Positions 43,059 to 53,055 of a DNA stretch of 64,000 nucleotides are shown here, one piece after another. Origin of the DNA: Nosocomiicoccus ampullae (lineage in GTDB: Bacteria > Bacillota > Bacilli > Staphylococcales > Salinicoccaceae); the NCBI RefSeq assembly GCF_019357495.1, contig NZ_CP079110.1, positions 744,001 to 808,000 of the forward strand. The letters run 5' to 3'. A model generated the notes under the pieces. The model did no database searches. It saw only the letters and a program-made list of their open reading frames with translations, and was not told where the DNA came from. How positions within the stretch are numbered: the stretch's first letter is position 1; every line of letters begins with the position of its first letter. A program made the position numbers and the translations under genes.

Positions 43059-44174
43059 ATGAACAAAGAAAGAGTAGTAGAACTGTTGAAAGAATTAGTT
43101 CAAATTGATTCTGAATCAGGTGAGGAACGAGAGATTGCAGATTATCTATTTTCTTTATTTGATGAATTAGAACTTAAAGGTTTTGAAGATGACACACAAG
43201 AAAAAACTGGTTACGGTGCAGGTAACTTATTTTTTACGTTAGAAGGTAACAAAAACATCGAACCAATTTGTTTTATGGTTCATATGGACACAGTAAAACC
43301 AGGTAAAGGTGTTAAACCTGAAGTTAGAGATGGTTATATGTATTCTGATGGTTCAACAATTTTAGGTTCTGATGATAAAGCTGGAGTTGCAGCTGTAATA
43401 GAAGCAGTACGTACGATTAAAGAAAGTAACATTCCACATGGTGACATCGAAGTAATTGTAACTGTTGGAGAAGAAACAGGACTTGTTGGGGCTAAAGCAT
43501 TTGATACTTCAGTTGTTAAAAGTAAAATCGGATATGCTGTGGACGGAACAGGGCAAGTAGGTACAATTGTAAACCGTGCACCTGCACAAAATAAAATTGA
43601 AGCTCATATTCACGGTAAAAAAGCACACGCAGGAATTGAACCAGAAGTCGGGGTTTCAGCAATTAACATCGCAGCTGAAGCAATTAGTAATATGACACTT
43701 GGACGAGTAGATGACGTTACTACAGCAAACGTAGGACTTATTAAAGGTGGAGAAGCAACAAATATCGTTGCAGACAATGCATATATTCTTTTAGAAGCGA
43801 GAAGTCTTGAAGAAGATAAACTCGCTAAACAAACAGCACATATCGAATCTAAATTAAAAGAAGCTGCTCATAAACTTGGTGGAGAAGTTGATGTTGATAT
43901 TGACTTTATGTATCCAGCACTTCACTCTAAAGAAGATTCAGACGCTGTGAAACTTGCATCAGATGCAGCTGTAAAAATAGATCGTGAGCCAAATATTATC
44001 GCTTTAGGTGGCGGTAGCGACGGTAACATTTTTGCTGGTCAAGGTATCGACACAGTTATTTTAGGTCTAGGTTATGAAGAGATTCATACAACATCAGAAA
44101 GAATGCCACTTGAAGAATTATATAAAATTACAGAACTAATAATTAAAATGGTTGAATTACAAGCAACTAAATAA
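43059..44174 (+). CDS. M20 family peptidase (PepT-like, YqjE)
   Basis: 371 residues. Di-zinc aminopeptidase fold: MVHMDTVKPG (His/Asp), GSDDKAGVAAV (bridging Asp), VTVGEETGLVGAK (catalytic and metal Glu) and GGGSDGNIF. The lid domain lies at about 185-295. Closest to the peptidase-T-like YqjE group of Bacillus; peptide substrate unproven. ATG follows TAGGAGTGG. Own terminator. Confidence 0.9.
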   Translation: MNKERVVELLKELVQIDSESGEEREIADYLFSLFDELELKGFEDDTQEKTGYGAGNLFFTLEGNKNIEPICFMVHMDTVKPGKGVKPEVRDGYMYSDGSTILGSDDKAGVAAVIEAVRTIKESNIPHGDIEVIVTVGEETGLVGAKAFDTSVVKSKIGYAVDGTGQVGTIVNRAPAQNKIEAHIHGKKAHAGIEPEVGVSAINIAAEAISNMTLGRVDDVTTANVGLIKGGEATNIVADNAYILLEARSLEEDKLAKQTAHIESKLKEAAHKLGGEVDVDIDFMYPALHSKEDSDAVKLASDAAVKIDREPNIIALGGGSDGNIFAGQGIDTVILGLGYEEIHTTSERMPLEELYKITELIIKMVELQATK

Positions 44175-44177
44175 CAA

Positions 44178-44208
44178 AAATGCCCGTTTATATAGACGGG
44201 CATTTACT
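44178..44208 (+). terminator. terminator between the YqjE-like and AraC-like genes
   Basis: AAATGCCCGT (44178-44187) and ACGGGCATTT (44195-44204) with AT-rich ends on both sides; serves both convergent genes. Confidence 0.85.
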
Positions 44209-45049
44209 CTATATATGGCTGCCACACTTGAATAATTGAAGGATCATCGATAGAATGTGTTAAACCTTTTATCAGTTCAATTGAAAAAGTGAGATCTAAA
44301 TCGTTGTTTTCTTTAACGAGCCATCTTCTAAAAATATATTCGTATAAACTTTTTATTTCAGTCGACACTTTTCCGTCTGTTTCAAAAATTTGATAATCAC
44401 CTGCTGGAATATATGTCGAATTAAACGGTGTGTTCATATCAGAAGCAGTTCCGACAAATACTTGTATATCTCCGTAGCTATATCTCTCCATTATAAATAA
44501 CCCTTTAAATGATCCATTATTATGTTTTAAAATTTCAGCGATAATGCCACTATTTAAAAGGTAGTTTAAATATCTCATTTTCTTTTTATGATTATAATCA
44601 TTCATATTAAAAAATTCTTCCACACCGATTAACCTAACCCCTTCAAGTGAACGCATTTCAGAAAACGGCTCTCGTTTAGTCGTTGGGTTAATTTCAAATG
44701 AAACTCTATGTTGAAGTGATATTTTATCTATATATTTATCGGTATCATAAACACTAATACCGAATTCTTTTTGATAGTCACTTTTAAATTTTGCTAAATC
44801 TTTATGGTTATAATATTTTATAATGTCTGTCAGACGTCGATGTCCCTCGTAAACCTCTAATGCGATTTCTGAAAGTTGACGACGTTTTTGATAATCAGTC
44901 GGTGACATACCAACTAATGCATTAAATAAAGTTAAAAAACTTTTTGATTCAACATCCATATCCATCAATACTTCGTCAAAATTAATATCTTCACGTAAAT
45001 GATCTTCTATAAAAACAATAAACTGCTCAATAAAATGTATAGAATCCAC
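44204..45049 (-). CDS. AraC-type regulator with a GyrI-like effector domain
   Basis: 281 residues. The N-terminal 100 residues look like a diverged double helix-turn-helix (FIEDHLREDINFDEVLMDM, then LVGMSPTDYQKRRQLSEIALEVYEG, then FKSDYQKEFGISV). Residues about 115-280 resemble the GyrI/BmrR ligand domain (VRLIGVEEFF, YIPAGDYQIFETDG). This is the Rob-like layout, with the expected second recognition helix poorly conserved. Ligand and targets unknown. Divergent from rnz. Confidence 0.75.
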   Translation of the reverse strand: MDSIHFIEQFIVFIEDHLREDINFDEVLMDMDVESKSFLTLFNALVGMSPTDYQKRRQLSEIALEVYEGHRRLTDIIKYYNHKDLAKFKSDYQKEFGISVYDTDKYIDKISLQHRVSFEINPTTKREPFSEMRSLEGVRLIGVEEFFNMNDYNHKKKMRYLNYLLNSGIIAEILKHNNGSFKGLFIMERYSYGDIQVFVGTASDMNTPFNSTYIPAGDYQIFETDGKVSTEIKSLYEYIFRRWLVKENNDLDLTFSIELIKGLTHSIDDPSIIQVWQPYIE

Positions 45050-45146
45050 TGTGTCACCTTACTTTCTTCTTTATATTATTCCATGATGATATCTAAAAGA
45101 CAAGAATACTATGTTATAATTAGATTACTTTTATATGGAGGTCACT

Positions 45147-46070
45147 ATGTATATAAATATATTAGGTTCTGCGGCAGGACTCCCATCAAAAACTCGTAAA
45201 ACTCAGTCAATCATTTTAGATATGGTAAATGAGATTAACGAGTATTTTTTAATCGATGTCGGAGAAGCATTGCAACATCAGTTACTAAAAACATCTATTA
45301 AACCATCAAAAATCAACCATGTATTTATTACTCACTTACATGGTGATCATATATATGGCTTACCAGGATTTTTATCAAGTCGTGCGCATCAAGGTGGAGA
45401 AGGTAAACCACTCACAGTTTATGGACCAAAAGGTCTAAAAGAATGGTTAGATATTACATTTTCAGTTAGTGAAACGACTTTAAATTATCCAGTAGATTTT
45501 ATCGAAATTAGTGATGGAGATCAGTTTAAAGTTAAAAACGTAGACATTACTTTAAAAAAATTAAATCATAATATTGACAGTTTCTTATATATTTTCAAAG
45601 AAGAAAATCAAAAAGGTGCTTTAAATGTTGATAAATTAAAATCTGAAGGAATTCAACCTGGTCCAATTTACAGTGAAATTAAAGAAAGTGAAACTTTTAT
45701 GTATAACAATAAAGTTTACTTCACAAAAGACTTTTTAGGACCAGAAATTAAAGGAAGAAAAATTGCGATTCATGGTGATACAAGACCTGTAGAAGACATC
45801 AATTATTTAAATTTAATTAATCATTCAGATTGCATTATCCATGAGGCAACATTTTTAGATTATGAATACGAAAAAGCGAATGATTATTATCATTCTGAAA
45901 TTCATAAAGTACTTGATATTCAAAAAGATTTGAATGTTAAAAAATATATTTTCACACATATAAGTAATAGGTATGAAGAAGATTTTTTAAGACAGTTTAT
46001 AAATAACCTTCCAAACGATATTTTAATCGCACATGACTTTTTAAAAGTTGAAATTCCAAGAAAGATATAG
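45147..46070 (+). CDS. rnz: ribonuclease Z
   Basis: 307 residues from ATG 45147 behind TGGAGG. Trims the 3' end of tRNA precursors. Zinc motif THLHGDHIYGLPGFL at about 60-74; other ligands in HGDTRP, the exosite arm region and THISNRY near the end. A TATAAT at 45115-45120 may be its -10. Length fits bacterial tRNase Z. Confidence 0.95.
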   Translation: MYINILGSAAGLPSKTRKTQSIILDMVNEINEYFLIDVGEALQHQLLKTSIKPSKINHVFITHLHGDHIYGLPGFLSSRAHQGGEGKPLTVYGPKGLKEWLDITFSVSETTLNYPVDFIEISDGDQFKVKNVDITLKKLNHNIDSFLYIFKEENQKGALNVDKLKSEGIQPGPIYSEIKESETFMYNNKVYFTKDFLGPEIKGRKIAIHGDTRPVEDINYLNLINHSDCIIHEATFLDYEYEKANDYYHSEIHKVLDIQKDLNVKKYIFTHISNRYEEDFLRQFINNLPNDILIAHDFLKVEIPRKI

Positions 46071-46105
46071 AAAAATAGTCGCTTTTTTAGCGACTATTTT
46101 TCTTT
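46071..46105. terminator. convergent terminator rnz / aldo-keto reductase
   Basis: AAAAATAGTCGCT (46071-46083) and AGCGACTATTTTT (46089-46101) form a perfect 13-base stem; its right arm codes the last residues of the leftward gene. Confidence 0.9.
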
Positions 46106-47064
46106 CCAATTCTAAAAGCTTTTCTTTTATTATCCGGCTGTACCTTTTTAATATTTTCCATTTGACGATTATTTTTATATCGTTTTGTTTTAATTTTAGA
46201 GCGGATTTCATCAACAACCTCATCAGGAATACTTTCAGCATTGTAGTAATGTCGTAAATTTTTCTTTAATTGAGCGACACTGCTAACACCTTGAACGATA
46301 ACCACATTTTTATCAATTAAATATTTATACGCAATCTCTTCAAGTGGATAACCGTATTCTCTTATCATAATGATAATTTCTCTTAATTCTTCGACAGAAT
46401 ATCCCATATAACCATGTTTAAATTTTGTTTTTAACGCATCATCATACTCTTCTGTTAAAAGGCCTTGCATAAGTGGTCCTCGTGCTAAAAATGTATAATT
46501 ATCGTCTAAGTATTCTTCGCCTCGATTATCGATAATATTTAGCGGTGTCATTAAAACAGAAAGATTACTATTTTCTTTATAATAGTCGATGACATTTTTT
46601 CTCGTTGTCGATATTCCATAACTTTTAATATGACCATCATTTTTTAAAGATTCGAACGCTGAAATCGTATCATCCATGTTATCGTGTATTGTTCCACCAT
46701 GCAGCATTAATAAATCAATAACATCTCTAGATAGTCTAAGTTTAGACTGATTAACCGCTTGTTTAATATATTCGCCATTAGGATTCCATCTAATTTTTTC
46801 TCTTAATGCTGAATCGAATTCATTTCCGACTTTTGTCCCGATTATATAGTCAAAAAATTGACCATAGTCATATAGAAATGAGCCAATGACAGCTTCGTTT
46901 TTACCATATTGGTATAAATCGGCTGTATCAAAGTAGTTTATTCCCTCTTCAAAGGATAATCTAATAATGTCACTTAACTCTTCACGATTATCAAGTGGTA
47001 GAGTCATACATCCTAAAGCAAATTGAGAAATGGACTGGTTATCTTTCGTTACAAAATATTTCAA
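46087..47064 (-). CDS. aldo/keto reductase
   Basis: 325 residues, NADPH-dependent (beta/alpha)8 barrel. Catalytic tetrad in FDTADLYQYGKNEAVIG (Asp and Tyr), IIGTKVGNEF (Lys) and LLMLHGGTIHD (His). The last 40 residues are unusually basic (KTKRYKNNRQMENIKK). Physiological substrate cannot be told. ATG is preceded by AGGTGTGAT on the minus strand. Divergent from the Nudix gene. Confidence 0.92.
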   Translation of the reverse strand: MKYFVTKDNQSISQFALGCMTLPLDNREELSDIIRLSFEEGINYFDTADLYQYGKNEAVIGSFLYDYGQFFDYIIGTKVGNEFDSALREKIRWNPNGEYIKQAVNQSKLRLSRDVIDLLMLHGGTIHDNMDDTISAFESLKNDGHIKSYGISTTRKNVIDYYKENSNLSVLMTPLNIIDNRGEEYLDDNYTFLARGPLMQGLLTEEYDDALKTKFKHGYMGYSVEELREIIIMIREYGYPLEEIAYKYLIDKNVVIVQGVSSVAQLKKNLRHYYNAESIPDEVVDEIRSKIKTKRYKNNRQMENIKKVQPDNKRKAFRIGKKNSR

Positions 47065-47145
47065 AATATCACACCTAACGTATACAATTAATATATAAAT
47101 AATTATAGCTTAAAAAATGTTTTGAATATAGAGAGGTATACAAAT

Positions 47146-47697
47146 ATGAATCAAAATAATAAGCAATTAATTGAGAAGAAGTTATCTAATGAAAGCATTT
47201 ATAACGGTAAGATTATCGACGTTAATGTTTACGACGTAGAACTTCCAAATGGTGAAACGAGTAAACGTGAAGTCGTATATCATCAAGGTGCTGTTGGAAT
47301 AATTGCAGTGCATGATGGTTATATGTATTTCGTAAAACAGTATCGAATCGCAACTGAAGAAGTGTTACTTGAAATTCCTGCAGGAAAAATTGAGCCAGAA
47401 GACGATGCAGAGAAAACGGCATTTAAAGAATTAAAAGAAGAAACTGGACTGGTGGCAGAAGATGTAAGAAAACTTCATGAGTTTTATGTTTCTCCTGGAT
47501 TCTCAAATGAGAAAATTCATTTATTTGAAGCAAAAGGTCTATCTTTAGATCAGCAACAATTAGATGAAGATGAGTTTTTAGAACTGGAGAAAATTGAATT
47601 ATCTCAATTAGAAGAGAAACTGATAAACGGTGCTTTTAGAGATGCAAAAACAGTGATTGGTGTACAACATGTTCTATATTCAAATGATTATAAATAA
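47146..47697 (+). CDS. nudF: ADP-ribose pyrophosphatase (Nudix)
   Basis: 183 residues from ATG 47146, nine bases after GAGAGG. Hydrolyses ADP-ribose to AMP and ribose 5-phosphate. The Nudix box reads GKIEPEDDAEKTAFKELKEE followed by TGL, with Lys where the consensus has Arg (REUxEE). SNEKIHLFEAKGL after it is typical of the YqkG/NudF group. Its place just before fur and xerD matches Bacillus yqkG. Confidence 0.92.
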   Translation: MNQNNKQLIEKKLSNESIYNGKIIDVNVYDVELPNGETSKREVVYHQGAVGIIAVHDGYMYFVKQYRIATEEVLLEIPAGKIEPEDDAEKTAFKELKEETGLVAEDVRKLHEFYVSPGFSNEKIHLFEAKGLSLDQQQLDEDEFLELEKIELSQLEEKLINGAFRDAKTVIGVQHVLYSNDYK

Positions 47698-47749
47698 AAG
47701 ACTTATTTACTGATTTTATTTAAACTATTTTAAATAAGCACCATTTCTA

Positions 47750-47764
47750 GTATAATTATGATTG
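47750..47764 (+). promoter_or_regulatory. possible PerR-type box over the fur promoter
   Basis: GTATAATTATGATTG agrees with the PerR box TTATAATTATTATAA at 11 of 15 bases and includes the -10 TATAAT (47751-47756). PerR control of fur is known in S. aureus. AT-rich background makes chance matches likely. Confidence 0.35.
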
Positions 47765-47782
47765 AAAATCGGAGTGGTGCAA

Positions 47783-48238
47783 GTGAAATCGAAAATGAAT
47801 ACAGTAAAAGAACAATTGCATAAATCAGGTTATAAACTCACACCTCAAAGAGAAGTGACACTTAGTGTTCTATTAGAGAATAAAAGTAAACATTTAAGTG
47901 CGGAAGATATATTTCAGCGTGTAAAAGAGCAATATCCAGAAATAGGACTTGCGACAGTTTATAGAACGCTAGAGTTACTTTACGATTTAAAAATTATTGA
48001 TAAAGCAAACTTCGGTGATGGTGTGTCCCGTTATGATTTTAAACAATCAGGTGCAAAACATTACAACCATCACTTAATTTGTGTAAATTGTGGTAAAGTC
48101 ATTGAAGTTGAAGATGATTTACTTTATGACGTTGAAAAAATAGTCGAACATGATTATAAATTTAAAGTTTTAAACCATCGTTTAACTTTTCATGGTGTTT
48201 GTAGAGAGTGTCAATTAAAGGATGAATCAAATGAATAA
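47783..48238 (+). CDS. fur: ferric uptake regulator family repressor
   Basis: 151 residues from GTG 47783, eight bases after GGAG. Winged helix (about 20-85) with GYKLTPQREVTLSVLLE and ATVYRTLELL, then the dimer/metal domain with KHYNHHLICVNCGKVIEVED and the second zinc pair HGVCRECQ. The pair of CxxC motifs holds structural zinc. Fur rather than PerR or Zur is inferred from its place before xerD, as in Bacillus yqkL-ripX. Overlaps xerD by 8 bases. Confidence 0.9.
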   Translation: MKSKMNTVKEQLHKSGYKLTPQREVTLSVLLENKSKHLSAEDIFQRVKEQYPEIGLATVYRTLELLYDLKIIDKANFGDGVSRYDFKQSGAKHYNHHLICVNCGKVIEVEDDLLYDVEKIVEHDYKFKVLNHRLTFHGVCRECQLKDESNE

Positions 48239-49124
48239 AGAAAATGAAAGAGACGTCCATGATTATTTATCTTTTTTAAAGATTGAAAAAGGCTTATCAA
48301 AAAGTACTCTAGACTCTTATAAACAAGATTTAGTTCTATACCAAAATTTTTTAGAAGAGCGTCAATTAACATTTAATACAATAACACCGACGGATATTAT
48401 TCAATTTTTAAAGGTTGAAAAAGAAAAAGGTAAACGTTCAAAAACACTTGCCCGTTTACAATCGACTTTAAAAAATTTCCACCAATTTTTAATTAATGAT
48501 GGAAAAACTGAGAAAAATCCTGCAGCTTTATTAAATAGTATTAAAGTAGAACAAACGTTACCAGATAGTTTGTCAATTGAAGAGATGGAGATTGTTTTGA
48601 ATACACCTGAAGAGACAACAGCAGGCATACGAGACAAGGTTATGATGGAACTATTATATGGTACAGGTATTCGAGTATCTGAACTAATCGATATGAAGAC
48701 ATTAGACGTTAACTCTGAGATGGGCTTTATTTCTGTTATGGGTAAAGGTCAAAAAGAAAGAATTATCCCAATTACTGATTATGTTGCAAGGTTACTTAGA
48801 GAATATATTGAAAACACTCGTATAGAATTGTTAAAATCAAATGATACAGATGCTTTATTTATAACAAATAGAGGAAAGCCATTTTCTAGACAAGGTGTTT
48901 GGAAAATGATTAAAAAATATGGTCAAATGAGTGGTGTGTTAAAAAACATAACACCACATACGTTTAGACATACATTTGCCACACATTTAATTGAGAATGG
49001 TGCAGATCTTAGAATTGTCCAAGAACTGCTTGGTCATACGGATATTGCAACAACGCAAATTTACACACATTTATCTAAGAAATCTGTAAAAGAGATGTAT
49101 GATGAGTTTCATCCTCGAAAATAA
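48231..49124 (+). CDS. xerD: tyrosine recombinase XerD
   Basis: 297 residues. Resolves chromosome dimers at dif together with XerC. N-terminal SAM-like domain (1-90, [16 protein letters not shown]), catalytic domain with Arg in [20 protein letters not shown] (Lys), [12 protein letters not shown] (His, Arg), [16 protein letters not shown] with the nucleophile Tyr. ATG 48231 preferred to ATG 48222. The downstream deoB begins 18 bases later. Confidence 0.95.
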   Translation: MNKENERDVHDYLSFLKIEKGLSKSTLDSYKQDLVLYQNFLEERQLTFNTITPTDIIQFLKVEKEKGKRSKTLARLQSTLKNFHQFLINDGKTEKNPAALLNSIKVEQTLPDSLSIEEMEIVLNTPEETTAGIRDKVMMELLYGTGIRVSELIDMKTLDVNSEMGFISVMGKGQKERIIPITDYVARLLREYIENTRIELLKSNDTDALFITNRGKPFSRQGVWKMIKKYGQMSGVLKNITPHTFRHTFATHLIENGADLRIVQELLGHTDIATTQIYTHLSKKSVKEMYDEFHPRK

Positions 49125-49141
49125 AGGAAGAAGGTTTAATA

Positions 49142-50314
49142 ATGTTTAATAGAATACATTTAGTTGTATTAGATTCTGTAGGAATTGGAGAAGCAAAGGA
49201 CGCAGAAGAGTTTGGTGACATCGGTGCGCACACATTAAAACATGCACTACAATCTAAAGATGTAAAGCTACCAAACTTGGAAAAATTAGGTTTAGGTTGT
49301 ATCGATGACTTACCAAATGTAAATTGTGTAAAAGAAAATAAAGCATTTTACACTAAAATGAGTGAAATTTCTCGTGGTAAAGATACGATGACTGGTCACT
49401 GGGAAATTGCTGGACTTAATATTAAAACACCATTTAAAACTTATCCAAATGGATTCCCAGAGGAACTCATCCGTCAAATTGAAGACAAAACAAATCGTAA
49501 AGTTGTATGTAACTTACCTTATTCTGGGACAGATGTAATCGATGATTACGGTGAGGAACATATGGAATCAGGTAATATTATAGTATATACATCTGCAGAT
49601 CCTGTTTTACAAATTGCAGCGCATGAAGATATCATTCCGGTTGATGAGTTATATGATATTTGTGAGACTGTACGTGAAATTACATTAGCCGAAGAGTTTT
49701 TAGTTGGACGTGTGATTGCACGACCATTTATTGGAGAAGGTAAAGGAAAATTTACACGTACTGAAAATCGTCATGACTATGCATTAAGTCCATTTGAACC
49801 GACAGTTTTAGATGCCTTAAAAGAAAATGACTACACAGTGTATGCTGTTGGTAAAATCAATGACATCTTTAACAGTCAAGGAATTACGGATATGGTTCGT
49901 ACAAAAAATAATATGGACGGTGTCGACAAGCTACTTGATGTTATGGATAAAGACTTTAAAGGCTTATCATTTACTAACTTAGTAGATTTTGATGCGGTAT
50001 ATGGTCACAGAAGAGATAGTGAAGGTTATGCGGATGCTTTAAAAGAATTTGACGACCGCTTACCAGAAATATTGGATAAATTAGACGATGATGATTTATT
50101 AATTATCACTGCAGATCACGGTAATGATCCAACGTTTAAAGGGACTGATCACACACGTGAATATGTCCCGTTACTCGTAACATCTAAAAAAGATTTAGAC
50201 TTTAAGGAAATCAAAGCTCGTGATTCATACAGCGATGTCGCAGCTACAATTGCAGAGAACTTTGATGTTTCATTTAAGACACATGGAGAAAGCTTCTTAG
50301 GAGAATTAAAATAG
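49142..50314 (+). CDS. deoB: phosphopentomutase
   Basis: 390 residues of the alkaline-phosphatase fold. Interconverts ribose 1- and 5-phosphate for nucleoside salvage. Metal site [14 protein letters not shown] at the start, [10 protein letters not shown] with the phospho-accepting Thr, [24 protein letters not shown] near the end. AAGGAAGAAGG precedes ATG. As in Bacillus (drm) it follows xerD. Confidence 0.96.
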   Translation: MFNRIHLVVLDSVGIGEAKDAEEFGDIGAHTLKHALQSKDVKLPNLEKLGLGCIDDLPNVNCVKENKAFYTKMSEISRGKDTMTGHWEIAGLNIKTPFKTYPNGFPEELIRQIEDKTNRKVVCNLPYSGTDVIDDYGEEHMESGNIIVYTSADPVLQIAAHEDIIPVDELYDICETVREITLAEEFLVGRVIARPFIGEGKGKFTRTENRHDYALSPFEPTVLDALKENDYTVYAVGKINDIFNSQGITDMVRTKNNMDGVDKLLDVMDKDFKGLSFTNLVDFDAVYGHRRDSEGYADALKEFDDRLPEILDKLDDDDLLIITADHGNDPTFKGTDHTREYVPLLVTSKKDLDFKEIKARDSYSDVAATIAENFDVSFKTHGESFLGELK

Positions 50315-50401
50315 ATGAATAAATCAAAAATATTCTTGTTTTTATTTATTTTAATTGTTTCACTTATATGGGGCTATGTGTACTGGATGTACGTCGTCTG
50401 A
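50315..50401 (+). CDS. 28-residue putative membrane microprotein
   Basis: ATG directly follows the deoB stop; the frame MNKSKIFLFLFILIV... ends in WMYVV at 50401. One hydrophobic helix with a short basic start. AGGAG in the end of deoB (50300-50304) lies 10 bases upstream and a terminator begins at the last base of its stop, so it is the last frame of the deoB unit. No family recognised. It may be a real small protein or a chance frame. Confidence 0.5.
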   Translation: MNKSKIFLFLFILIVSLIWGYVYWMYVV

Positions 50402-50428
50402 GACTAAACTTTATGTTTAGTCTTTTTT
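50401..50428 (+). terminator. terminator after deoB and the microprotein
   Basis: AGACTAAAC, loop TTTAT, GTTTAGTCT, then TTTTTC. Confidence 0.88.
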
Positions 50429-50451
50429 CATTATAAAGTTGGAGGTATAGG

Positions 50452-51168
50452 ATGAAAGGTTATGAGGTTAAGCTCGATGCGTTTCACGGTCCACTTGACT
50501 TACTACTACATTTAATAAGGGAATTAGAAATTGACATTTATGATATACCGATGAGTGTTCTTACTGAGCAGTATATGAATTATATTCAAAAGATGAACGC
50601 ACTAGAAATTAATGTTGCTAGCGAATATTTGGTGATGGCAAGTGAATTATTAAGAATTAAAAGCAAAATGTTGCTACCAGAACCTCCATTAGAAGAATTT
50701 GATGAAGATCCAAGGGAAGAACTAGTTACCCAGTTACTTGATTATCAAAACTATAAAATGTACTCTGAAGAATTAAAGCAATTAAAAGAAGAAGCTGAAA
50801 AATATCTAGTAAAGGCACCACATGAATTTGATGAGGTTTATGTTAATGAAGAGTTGTCGATTACTTTATCTGAATTAATGGACGCATATAACAAAGTAAG
50901 ACAAAGAGTAGAGGTACAAACATCTACAAGTTTTATAGAATCTGAATCATATACACATGAAGATGCTGTTTCATTTTTAGAAGATCAATTTAAACATTCG
51001 TCTAAATTATCTTTAACAGATTTGTTTTCAAAAGATGTAAAAAATCATCAAGTTGTTCAAGTGTTTTTAACATTGCTTGAATTTTTAAGTTTAAACATAT
51101 TTAAAGTAGAAAATAATAACAATGAATATATATTTACAAAACTAAAGGAACAAGAAGAATGGATTTAA
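50452..51168 (+). CDS. scpA: segregation and condensation protein A (kleisin)
   Basis: 238 residues. N-terminal kleisin segment FHGPLDLLLHLIRELEIDIYDIPM that binds the SMC neck, helical middle with MASELLRIKSKMLLP, C-terminal winged helix (about 175-238). Bridges the SMC dimer with ScpB. ATG follows TTGGAGGT. Overlaps scpB by 10 bases. Confidence 0.95.
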   Translation: MKGYEVKLDAFHGPLDLLLHLIRELEIDIYDIPMSVLTEQYMNYIQKMNALEINVASEYLVMASELLRIKSKMLLPEPPLEEFDEDPREELVTQLLDYQNYKMYSEELKQLKEEAEKYLVKAPHEFDEVYVNEELSITLSELMDAYNKVRQRVEVQTSTSFIESESYTHEDAVSFLEDQFKHSSKLSLTDLFSKDVKNHQVVQVFLTLLEFLSLNIFKVENNNNEYIFTKLKEQEEWI

Positions 51169-51704
51169 AGAAGATTGATATTATTGAAGCGATGCTGTAC
51201 TTAGCAGGAGATATTGGTGTTAAAGAATCTATTTTGATAAAGCATGTACCAATCACAGAGCAAGAATTAGAAGAAGAAGTAAAGAAGTATAATAAGCCAC
51301 ATTTTATGATTTTAAAATATGATGATATATTTTATTTAAAAACCACACCTTTAGTAGAAGAATATGTCGTAAAATTACTCGAAGAACGACCAAAAAACAA
51401 ACTATCAAATCAAGCCTTGGAAGTATTGTCTATCATTGCGTATAATCAACCAGTAGCAAGAGGTGTTATTGAAGACTTAAGAGGTGTTTCACCCGATGGT
51501 CCAATTAATACGTTATTAAACAAAGCTTTAATCGAAAGAGTTGCAATTAAAAATGATCGCCGAACATTTTATAAAACAACTCAAACATTTTTAGAGGTTT
51601 TTGGACTAGAAAAAATCGATGACTTACCAAATGCTGATGAAATAGAAGAAGATGAGCATATTGAACTATTTTTCAGTAATTTAAAAGGAGAAGATAATGA
51701 GTAA
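51159..51704 (+). CDS. scpB: segregation and condensation protein B
   Basis: 181 residues, two winged helices (about 5-75 and 85-165). LSNQALEVLSIIAYNQPVARGVIEDLRG is the family signature; the acidic tail EIEEDEHIELF is usual. Dimer that binds the middle of ScpA. Starts inside scpA at ATG 51159 behind AAGGAACAAG. Overlaps rluB by 8 bases. Confidence 0.95.
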   Translation: MDLKKIDIIEAMLYLAGDIGVKESILIKHVPITEQELEEEVKKYNKPHFMILKYDDIFYLKTTPLVEEYVVKLLEERPKNKLSNQALEVLSIIAYNQPVARGVIEDLRGVSPDGPINTLLNKALIERVAIKNDRRTFYKTTQTFLEVFGLEKIDDLPNADEIEEDEHIELFFSNLKGEDNE

Positions 51705-52428
51705 AGTAAGATTAAATAAAAAAATTGCAGATGCCGGAATTACTTCAAGAAGAAAAGCAGAAGCTTTAATATTAAATGGTCAAGTAAAAGTAAATGATGA
51801 AGTATGTAAAGAACTCGCAACTTTTGTCGGTCCAAAGGACAAAGTTCAAGTGAATGGAATTGAAATTGAAAATGAGGAACCAATTTACATTTTATATCAT
51901 AAACCGACAGGAGAAGTTTCTACAGTAGAGGATGATAAAGATCGACGCACAGTCGTCGATAAATTCGACCACTTGAACACTAGAATTTATCCTGTTGGCC
52001 GTCTTGATTATGATACGTCAGGTATTCTACTTTTATCTAATGATGGTGAATTTACAAATTACATGACACATCCACGTTACGAAGTAGAAAAGACATATCG
52101 TGTAAAAATTGATCGTAACTTATCTAATGAAGAATTAAAAGAATTAGAATACGGAATTATGTTAGAAGATGGTAAAACAGCACCAGCAAGAGTCGAAATT
52201 ATTCGAGATAAAAAAAGTATGGATATGATTGTTCAAATTACGATAATTGAAGGTAGAAATCATCAAGTAAGACGTATGTTTGAATACTTCGGTGCTGAAG
52301 TCAAAAAATTGAAAAGAATCGGTTATGATTTTTTAACAATCGAGGGAGTACCAACTGGTGATTATAGATTTTTAACGCCACACGAAGTGAAAAAGTTGAT
52401 TGGTCATGCTAAAGCAGTTTCAAAATGA
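51697..52428 (+). CDS. rluB: 23S rRNA pseudouridine synthase B
   Basis: 243 residues. S4 domain (about 3-50, LNKKIADAGITSRRKAEALI), then the RsuA/RluB catalytic domain with VGRLDYDTSGILLLSNDG holding the catalytic Asp, and EGRNHQVRRMFEYFG. Modifies 23S rRNA near position 2605. AAAGGAG precedes ATG. Third gene of the scpA-scpB-rluB unit, as in Bacillus and Staphylococcus. Confidence 0.95.
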   Translation: MSKVRLNKKIADAGITSRRKAEALILNGQVKVNDEVCKELATFVGPKDKVQVNGIEIENEEPIYILYHKPTGEVSTVEDDKDRRTVVDKFDHLNTRIYPVGRLDYDTSGILLLSNDGEFTNYMTHPRYEVEKTYRVKIDRNLSNEELKELEYGIMLEDGKTAPARVEIIRDKKSMDMIVQITIIEGRNHQVRRMFEYFGAEVKKLKRIGYDFLTIEGVPTGDYRFLTPHEVKKLIGHAKAVSK

Positions 52429-52510
52429 TTCAAATTTGTCATATTTGTGACTAATCAGCTATTGATTTATTGTTATAATTTAATTATATATTTCTAGGAG
52501 GCTATAGCGA

Positions 52511-53044
52511 GTGAATAAGAAAGCGCGAAATATATTACGTATTACGATAATTGTAGGCATCGTTATTTTAACAGCTGCCACATTATGGTTTAACTTTAGT
52601 TCTAAAAATCAATCGACAAAAGTTGGTGATACTGCGATTGACTTTAAATTAAAGACAACTGATGGTGAAGATGTTCACTTATATGATATAACAAAAGATA
52701 AGGGAGTTATTTTAAATTTTTGGGGGACTTGGTGTAAACCATGTCGTGAAGAGATGCCCGATTTAAACGAAGCTTATGTTACTGCTGATAATGATGATTT
52801 CATTATTATTACAGTGAACGTCTCTGAAAATAGTCAACAAATTAATCAGTTCTTATCTGGATTACCAGAAGAAATTAGCCTTCCAATGGCTATGGATAAA
52901 GATCGCAGTGTAACTCAAGCATATAATGTAGGCCCATTACCTACAACTATTGCGGTTGATAAAAACAATAAAATTGTTAAAAAACAAGAATATCAATTAA
53001 CTAAAGAGGATATTCAAGACTTTATTAATGAAGTAACAGATTAA
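52511..53044 (+). CDS. resA: thiol-disulphide oxidoreductase ResA
   Basis: 177 residues from GTG 52511 behind AGGAGG. A membrane anchor (about 10-30) and a thioredoxin-like domain outside with WGTWCKPCREEMP (CxxC about 75-78) and the cis-Pro GPLPTTIAVD. Keeps the apocytochrome c haem-binding cysteines reduced. First gene of resABCDE. Confidence 0.93.
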   Translation: MNKKARNILRITIIVGIVILTAATLWFNFSSKNQSTKVGDTAIDFKLKTTDGEDVHLYDITKDKGVILNFWGTWCKPCREEMPDLNEAYVTADNDDFIIITVNVSENSQQINQFLSGLPEEISLPMAMDKDRSVTQAYNVGPLPTTIAVDKNNKIVKKQEYQLTKEDIQDFINEVTD

Positions 53045-53055
53045 GGTGAGTGAAC

